Origin: Bolinopsis microptera
Lineage: Eukaryota > Ctenophora > Tentaculata > Lobata > Bolinopsidae
Assembly: GCF_026151205.1 (NCBI RefSeq)
Contig: NC_087078.1
Coordinates: forward strand, 18,555,118-18,619,117
Length of the DNA: 64,000 nucleotides
Direction: 5' to 3'
The position numbers and the translations under genes are program-made. The notes beneath the pieces are model-generated. The model did no database searches. It saw nothing but the letters and a program-made list of their open reading frames with translations, and was not told the DNA's origin. Numbering within the stretch: position 1 is the stretch's first letter; every line of letters begins with the position of its first letter. Below are positions 59,101 to 64,000 of the stretch, piece by piece.

Positions 59101-59376
59101 AAAGGCCGTTGGACTCCGTGATCTATCTTGAAATAACAAAATTATCTAGCGTTACCGAGTAAAAATAGCATGTTCATTGAATTTGAATTATCAAACGAAA
59201 AACCGCTGAGAATTACTTTGAGTCATTGGATTAAATATAAAATCTTCCCTCAGAATTTCCCGTACCCGACCTCACACGATATCACGGCGGCATTAAATGC
59301 CCAGTGGAAGTGGTACAGCTACAAGAAGCAGCTCCTCAGAAACACCCTCATCAGCAACGTAGCGCTCAAAGTCTAA
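47171..59376 (+). CDS. CNBD2: CNBD2-like cyclic-nucleotide-binding protein, 13 exons, complete
   Basis: Exons: 47,171-47,375; 47,588-47,756; 48,028-48,169; 48,882-49,023; 49,250-49,422; 51,535-51,620; 55,018-55,156; 55,387-55,522; 55,654-55,754; 56,805-56,912; 57,301-57,348; 57,779-57,874; 59,254-59,376. All have AG/GT edges and matching phases, giving 1,668 nt (555 codons plus stop), close to vertebrate CNBD2. Residues 1-172 are basic, then FKDIVRLVALLAISTK and further helices. The first cyclic-nucleotide domain (about 173-300) has an intact phosphate-binding cassette, FGETALLLNQTRNATV, with the Glu and Arg that contact cAMP. The second (about 315-515) has FRKGSVIV, WLYVVKSGTCRVV, then TLKPGDTFGFESLV but lacks that Glu and Arg. 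In mammals CNBD2 is a testis protein needed for normal sperm. Introns carry MITEs, a ribozyme-like insertion and an antisense GPCR. Confidence 0.8.
47465..47530. repeat. ccctttaaaaa short tandem repeat in CNBD2-like intron 1
   Basis: Five imperfect 11-12-nt units between exons 1 and 2. Confidence 0.8.
48210..48507. mobile_element. 298-bp hAT-like MITE with 8-bp target duplication
   Basis: ATAACAAT at 48,202-48,209 and 48,508-48,515 is a perfect 8-bp duplication. The ends CATGCACGTAGCCAGG and CCTGGCTACGTGCCTG form 16-bp TIRs with one mismatch. Inside are a G16 run and GC-rich arms (gcagcccc…ggggctgc). The ACGTAGCCAGG end is a widespread invertebrate MITE terminus. It lies in intron 3 of the CNBD2-like gene. 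Confidence 0.85.
49874..50918 (-). CDS. class A (rhodopsin-like) GPCR, intronless, with one frameshift
   Basis: The N-terminal 178 residues (start at 50,918) and the last 162 (to 49,874) are in different frames, meeting near 50,370-50,395. The missing or extra base is either a sequencing error or a real mutation. Features: N-glycosylation-type Asn sites at the N-terminus; TM1 with GNVFAV; TM2 with LAITTVD (conserved Asp); Cys at the top of TM3 and VTRTIAM in place of DRY; TM6 with CNTP in place of CWxP; and TM7 with NAAINPILYLLR, the NPxxY motif. The ligand cannot be told from sequence; lack of DRY and the CNTP variant are common in orphan receptors. The gene lies antisense inside intron 5 of the CNBD2-like gene, so both cannot easily be transcribed at once. 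Confidence 0.75.
51004..51090. repeat. 20-bp tandem repeat (gaaaaaaatcaaatatatgg), four to five copies
   Basis: Direct units just upstream of the foldback at 51,107. One inverted copy (cccatatatttgattttttc) lies at 51,282-51,303. Confidence 0.85.
51107..51343. mobile_element. 237-bp nested foldback element
   Basis: GGGTAAGTACTAAGTAG (51,107) and CTACTTAGTACTTACCC (ends 51,343) are perfect 17-bp inverted ends. Inside, ACCTTTGTGTCCTACGTC (51,217) and GACGTAGGACACAAAGGT (51,308) form an 18-bp perfect inverted pair. A MITE-like or foldback element in intron 5 of the CNBD2-like gene. Confidence 0.65.
52205..52345. repeat. dispersed repeat shared with 19.1 kb
   Basis: cttcaagactccaggggtct, tttgggagtcctgg and agcaggagttgc match 19,105-19,200 in order. 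Confidence 0.6.
52633..53462. mobile_element. 830-bp TA-flanked element with 28-bp perfect TIRs
   Basis: The 28 bases starting CCTTATCGGACCTTATTTGA at 52,633 are exactly inverted at 53,435-53,462, and TA flanks both ends. Partial sub-terminal repeats (tttgaacggacatta, ggaccttaaacggac) lie near the right end. The structure is Tc1/mariner-type and non-autonomous. It is in intron 6 of the CNBD2-like gene. Confidence 0.85.
53926..54144 (+). mobile_element. 219-bp ribozyme-bearing retroposon-like insertion
   Basis: TTTTAAGAAACT lies on both sides (53,914-53,925 and 54,145-54,156). Other units of the host array show the uninterrupted site (gaatttttaagaaactcttt). The inserted sequence starts at the left arm of a 49-bp perfect inverted repeat (53,923-53,971 with 54,048-54,096). 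The 76-bp spacer carries the hammerhead-like core. About 50 bp of non-repeated sequence follows. A 12-bp duplication is more typical of retroposition than of a cut-and-paste transposase with fixed duplication length. Confidence 0.7.
53990..54036 (+). ncRNA. hammerhead-ribozyme-like motif
   Basis: CTGAAGA (53,999-54,005), one base, a perfect four-pair stem (GGCG-TTGA-CGCC), GAA (54,019), a two-base loopless stem III (AA/TT), U at the cleavage position, then GC pairing with the GC just before CTGAAGA. All conserved core bases are present. Stem III of two pairs matches the minimal hammerheads described in Penelope-like elements. Confidence 0.5.
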
Positions 59377-59379
59377 ACA

Positions 59380-60015
59380 CAAGGATTTATTTTATGAGGT
59401 TAAGTTCGAGCAAAAGGATTTGTTCTGACTTTTCGATTAACTTTGTATCATGTTTTTATATGGCACACTGCGAAGGACGTCAACACGTATTTCAGCTCAG
59501 TGGTAGGACAGTATTAAACATGTCAGACATGTCAAACACAAGTAAATATTTTTAGCACATTTCTCAACAGCTGGATCTAAATATTGGAACAAAGAGTTAA
59601 TTCAGTGTTGCAGATCATAGCTATTTTGTCAATTATTTGCTGATTCCATGCGTAAACAATTTTGAATGAATTAACAATTTTGAATGAATATCACCAATAC
59701 TTTTTCGTGTATCATTTCAAAAAACTACATTTTATGTATCTGGGGCTTAGAGTTAATGTAAACTTGATATCAGTAACAAAATTATTTTTTGAATTGCGAA
59801 GAAAGCAACGATTTTCAGTTTGTAACACAGCCGAGCCGTGTCTCAAAAAGCCGCATTATTATCTACAATTTTATTATTATCTGTATCAGTTAAACAATGT
59901 TACATTGATGAAAGCTCGATTGAAGCTAATTGTGTCTAATATAATGAATACTGTTGCCATTGAAAAATACAAGTATGTTCTATTTTGGAAGCCATAATAA
60001 TAAGTACTTTAATCA
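59380..60015. other. 3' flank of the CNBD2-like gene, nothing else recognised
   Basis: A+T-rich. The 83- and 111-codon frames here have no known motif. Confidence 0.5.
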
Positions 60016-60018
60016 TGA

Positions 60019-60182
60019 TCTACCGCCGTAACCACCGCCGTAACCACCGCCGTAACCACTGCCGTAACCACCGCCGTAACCACCGCCGTAACCACCGCCG
60101 TAACCACTGCCGTAACCACTGCCGTAACCACCGCCGTAACCACCGCCGTAACCACTGCCGTAACCACCGCCGTAACCACTGT
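60019..60182. repeat. 12-bp tandem repeat (cgtaaccaccgc), ~13 copies
   Basis: Units alternate ccgccgtaacca and ctgccgtaacca. The Arg/Asn/His and Trp/Leu/Arg frames on the two strands are repeat translations. Confidence 0.9.
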
Positions 60183-60289
60183 CCCGCTAAAACTGGAACA
60201 AAAGAGTGATGCATGATGGTGGTTGGATTATGCCGCAAGGTCAAGTGCTCGATCTGAACATGTGCTTAGCTTATCGGAATAAGGTGTAC

Positions 60290-60310
60290 CTCTCACGTGA
60301 TCACGTGATC
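60290..60310. promoter_or_regulatory. overlapping TCACGTGATCACGTGATC E-box pair
   Basis: Two CACGTG cores 9 bp apart inside a larger palindrome. No gene start is nearby. From 60,310 to 60,680 no other feature is seen. Confidence 0.3.
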
Positions 60311-60683
60311 AAAGTGTAAGCTAGAAACTATTCTGATGGGTTCTGATGAACACTTAGTCCATTTTGTGACCAGTTTAAAACCAGTGATCAAACTGAAGTA
60401 CAACTTTATCATCTCCCAGGTCTAAGTGTAATATTCGATATTTCTTCCAGTGACTTTTTCAGGGAACCTTGGCAGATTAAAGGGTGTACTACCGTTTGAG
60501 GTAACTGCCTGGAACAATGTCAGGTAACCATTGCTAATCGACCGAATTTACTAGACCAGATTAGTTACCACTGATTATGGGAAAAACTCTCGGGTCTTCT
60601 GCCTGATTGAGTAATCACCACCCAATCATTTAGAGATTTAACAGACTATTTACAAAACAGGCAATCAAGTCCTTGATGAAATA

Positions 60684-61537
60684 CCGTAGAATGGGGGAAC
60701 TTCGCCATGTTTTACAGCTATTTCATGTTATGTAGAAAATACGACACGAGTACTTGAAAAAGTTTATAGCTCATATGAACAGGATTGGTAAAGCAAATGT
60801 TTTCGTATGAACCACATCAGCCAGGCATAAATAGTCAGCTAGATTGGTGCCACTGAAATCAGGGCGAAGTTACCCTGCAATATGGGGTAACTTCGCCATT
60901 CTGAAACAATACCATATTCGGTGCTAAGCACCATACCACTCGAAACTCAATTATATTTCCTTGATATACCTGCCAATTTTACTTATCTAGCTCTAGCCTG
61001 CGTGTTACAATGGGCAATTTGGTCGCCGGGGTAACATCGCCATGCTGTGGGTAACATCGCCGGGATGAAGTAGAAATGTAGTCGAACTTCGCCAATACAC
61101 GTGCGTGACTTTGCCAGCCGCGCGCGAATTTCGCGCCAAACTTCGCCGAACAGATGGGATCAGAAGAGGGTAACTTCGCCACACACAAATTTGAAAACTT
61201 TATAATATCAGTTGTGTGCATCATGGCTAACTAAATTCGCCCTTAAATGAACAGGACATATGCTAATGATGTCACACAGAATTTATTAAGGATATAATTG
61301 TAAAATATGGGAAATATGCAAGCAGGAAATTTTAGCCACTTTATTGCATTATTTCATGTTGCCTGAGTTTAATTAACATCGTAAACGTTTATTTTTGAAT
61401 AGGAATACCTTTATAACCATTTGTTCAACACAATACTATACAAAAACTCGATCTCCTAACAATTCAACACAGTAAAATGATTATTTGAAAAATAGTGGCG
61501 AAGTTCCCCGACACGGCGATTTTACCCCAATCTACGG
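60684..61537. mobile_element. 854-bp TA-flanked element with internal ggtaacttcgcc repeats
   Basis: TA-CCGTAGAATGGGG on the left and ccccaatctacgg-TA on the right form the inverted ends. The body contains at least eight copies of gg(g)taac(a/t)tcgcc or its inverse, spaced irregularly. Non-autonomous and Tc1/mariner-like by its TA duplication. Confidence 0.75.
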
Positions 61538-61639
61538 TAACGGGTCTCGATAAAACTAGCTCATTGCAATTTCGTCTCAGCCCACTTAGATACAGTTTCT
61601 AACCTTACCATCAATATTCGTCACTTAATCACGCACAGC

Positions 61640-61750
61640 TCAGTGATTGGTCACCGTCTACCACCTCCACCCTGACCTGAGCTCTGATTGGTTGACTTCT
61701 CCCTCCAGCTCCCTAATTGGACGAGCGTGGTCACGTGGTCACGTGATAGT
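61640..61750 (+). promoter_or_regulatory. proximal promoter: three inverted CCAAT boxes and two CACGTG sites
   Basis: ATTGG lies at 61,646, 61,687 and 61,716, spaced 41 and 29 bp apart. CACGTG follows at 61,732 and 61,740. The first ATG of the downstream frame is within 40 bp and the likely start within 160 bp. A TTTGAA (CHR-like) lies at 61,874. Multiple spaced CCAAT boxes with a CHR are known from NF-Y-controlled G2/M genes; applying that here is inference. Confidence 0.5.
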
Positions 61751-61896
61751 GTGCACGTCACTGGAGAAGAGTGTACACGCGTTATTCCCCTCTTAAGCTG
61801 CTGAACCCTCTCACTTCTTACTTAGCTCTAATCGATTACCTACTGAAGTGTTTTACCGTTAGTTATAGATTCAGTTTGAAAGTTCTTGGATTTGTT

Positions 61897-63541
61897 ATGG
61901 CTTCAGTTGATTTCAGTTCCGGGAGTTTGTCTCCCAGTATGTCCCGCATTCATTGGGATTCGTCCCGGTCAGACACCTCTGGAGACAGCAGGATGAACTT
62001 TGATATATCAGATGGACCAGTTTTGTTGATATTGCCTGATCTTTCTGTTCCGAGTATTTTGAGGAGCCCCGCCAGAAGATTCACCAGATTCCGTGTTGAT
62101 TCTCCCCAAACACCTTCCTTCAATAGAATGAAGACATCCTGTTGCAGAATTACTCCTGACATGCCCCGCAGATCATCCACTCCTTCTCGGAGAGTTGGAA
62201 CCCCTCGATCTGATTGTGCACCCAGGACCGGCCCTCTTCGTCAGTTCCCGTCCCCGCTATTCTGTTCTTCTCCAACTCGACCTATTCCCCTCTGCCTGGG
62301 TACACCCGCTTCAACTCCTCACTGTCCCAGCCCGATAAGAATCAAACTCACCAGGACATCTGATCAATCTTACCTCGAGGATAAAGCTGGACCACTACTT
62401 GAGGAAGATGAGTGTGTTGTGAGGATAGCTGGGAGAGATGAGTGTGTTGTGAGGATAGCTGGGAGGAGACTGTTTGAGTCTGGATGCTCGCTGTCTTATA
62501 CTTCTCCCGTTCATAACAGATCAAAAGCTAAAGATCAGGTTTGTGATTAATATTGAAACCAATGTTTTTGTTTATACAGCTCTTTATTAAATCCCGTTTT
62601 GATTTTGATCTACCGATAATATCCCTGCACCCAAACGGCAAAGTCTAATCCAAGAAAACATCATAAAGTTCATGGCTTTTTTGTGGATCTCTTCTGTTTT
62701 AATTCCTAATAAAATTGTTTTAATTTAACCTCCCCTACAGATCGGATTGTTGACCTTCATCCTGGATACGGAATGTAGCAAGCACAGTGCAGACCTCACC
62801 CCCGAAAGCTATTCTGACGAAGAATCCTACCCCTCATCTTATCCCTCATGCTCCCGTCTCATCGACGCAACTCAGGTAACACAGCTTCGCAATTACTTAA
62901 TTTATATTGATTACTTTATTGTATGTTCAATTTTTTAAGGACAGTTTAAATAGTTTAAATGAATATCTATGGAAATGAATCATCTAATCCTTTAAATCTA
63001 ACATGTTCATTGTTCATGAAATATAACTGTCGTTTCCTTCAGGATAGTGTCAATCCCAAGAAAGAGAAGGAGGAAGTCTCCCTCTCCAACTCGTGTAACA
63101 GCCTACTCGCAAAGTACCCTCACTTGTTCTCTTCCATGATCGGATCAGGTCAGTTTCGTTCGATTTGCGATCTTCAAGTCTCAGTGGCATTTTCAAATTA
63201 TTAGATACCATGTTTCGTCACGTGATCAAATTTCAATCGTCATTTCGCATGCTGATCTGAGTTTGAACTTACTCACAACTCATTTCCGTTCAACCGTCAA
63301 ATTACCATGTGTTAATTGCCTTGTGTTAATTGCTTTGTGTGAAAATGAAATTAGCTTTCGTGTAGCTGTGTGACATACAGCTGAGGTCAGGTGTTCATGT
63401 GAAGTATGTTTGTGAAGTTTAAACCCGGATGTTCAGGTGACAGAAGTCCAGCTCAGAGTAGCCCTGTGGGAACCGGTCAGAATCTGATCAGGGACACTAA
63501 AAGGAAAAGGGAGGGACTTGGTCCAGATCTTACACTTCACG
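61897..63541 (+). CDS. Ser/Pro-rich protein, first four exons (runs off the window)
   Basis: Exons 61,897-62,538, 62,741-62,875, 63,043-63,148 and 63,437-63,541 join in phase to about 329 codons and end at a GTAAGA donor. I chose the ATG at 61,897 (MASVDFSSGSLSPSMSRIHW); an in-frame ATG at 61,771 would add 42 residues. Exon 1 is full of S/T-P sites (TPSRRVGTPR, SPTRPIPLCLGTPASTP), typical of CDK targets and of disordered N-terminal regions. It carries a perfect 30-bp tandem duplication (DECVVRIAGR twice). Later exons contain SNSCNSLLAKYPHLFSSM and a basic DTKRKREG stretch. No catalytic domain is reached. A mitotic regulator such as a CDC25-type N-terminus would fit the composition and promoter, but I cannot show it. 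Confidence 0.6.
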
Positions 63542-63544
63542 GTA

Positions 63545-64000
63545 AGAATTCAAATCCTCGTCATAGTTTTATTATAACCCTTTAATTCGTGACCCGTCAA
63601 TTCTGTGCATACACCTTGATGCAGACGGTCTTGGACTCGATTAGACAACAATTAAGGGGCTTAAAGGTAGTTTAAAACTGGCTTTCAGAGTTAAAGATGG
63701 AATAATTCCCACTAGATAATAGTGTACCAAAATCATAATCTAATTTGGTTTGAGACTCTGGTAAGAAGCCTCTCAGCAGCACTATTTTGTCACTGTGTAG
63801 CATTACTGAACATTGATTTTGGGTTGTAGACAGGGCGAGGTGACCAACTGTTTTACTATTTCATTTCGAGAACCCCAGCCCACATGATCTACTCTCTTAG
63901 AAACCCAACACGTTTTTAATTTTATCACATATTCCATATAAATAAACGTACTGTGATCCTGTGATAAAGCTGGTTAATTGCCAAGATTGCGTCTCGGGTT
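63545..64000. other. intron 4 of the Ser/Pro-rich gene, nothing else seen
   Basis: Sequence after the exon-4 donor holds no clear further exon before the window ends. Confidence 0.5.

Overview
The window is animal nuclear DNA: intron-rich genes with GT-AG junctions, A+T-rich non-coding sequence, and a dense, very mixed load of transposable elements. No bacterial operons, rRNA genes or intact tRNA genes were seen. The mix suggests an invertebrate metazoan. It includes a CNBD2-like gene, an ARF GTPase, ataxin-10, an intronless rhodopsin-type GPCR, LINEs with an apparent restriction-like endonuclease, Penelope-like elements, and hAT, piggyBac and TA-flanked MITEs. A cnidarian is my best guess, but the sequence does not prove it.

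Host genes, left to right. A one-exon C2H2 protein lies at 1.2-1.9 kb. Two exons of a PPxY-motif protein lie on the minus strand at 3.7-4.2 kb. Two exons resembling the N-terminus of the nuclear AAA ATPase NVL lie at 12.9-13.4 kb. A complete four-exon ARF-family GTPase lies at 25.4-28.0 kb. Five consecutive ataxin-10 exons lie at 32.2-34.6 kb. Two unrecognised lysine/arginine-rich genes lie at 36.8-38.7 kb. A complete 13-exon CNBD2-like gene (555 codons) spans 47.2-59.4 kb, with an antisense GPCR nested in its fifth intron. A Ser/Pro-rich protein begins at 61.9 kb and runs off the right edge behind a CCAAT/E-box promoter-like block.

Mobile and repeat DNA fills most of the rest. There are fragments of CR1/jockey-like LINEs (3, 5, 7.3-8.2, 35.8 and 40.8 kb) and a decayed Ty3/gypsy pol (13.9-16.05 kb). 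Penelope-like fragments lie at 11.8-12.3 and 20.3-21.1 kb. A LINE family with a CCHC plus endonuclease-like C-terminus occurs at 19.8, 23.1, 28.7 and 30.7 kb. DNA elements with readable ends include a 2.07 kb TIR element filled with CCT-rich minisatellite (9.2-11.3 kb, with a truncated second copy at 39.2-40.75 kb). Three TA-flanked non-autonomous elements are 830-854 bp long. There is also a TTAA-flanked piggyBac-like MITE, a 298-bp hAT-like MITE with an 8-bp duplication, and a 52-bp miniature hAT-like element.

The most unusual item is a 219-bp insertion at 53,926-54,144. It has a 12-bp target duplication inside a tandem array, carries a 49-bp perfect inverted repeat, and has a hammerhead-ribozyme-like core in the loop. 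A second hammerhead-like core follows the Penelope-like GIY-YIG ORF at 21.05 kb. Together they suggest a Penelope-linked, ribozyme-bearing non-autonomous retroelement.
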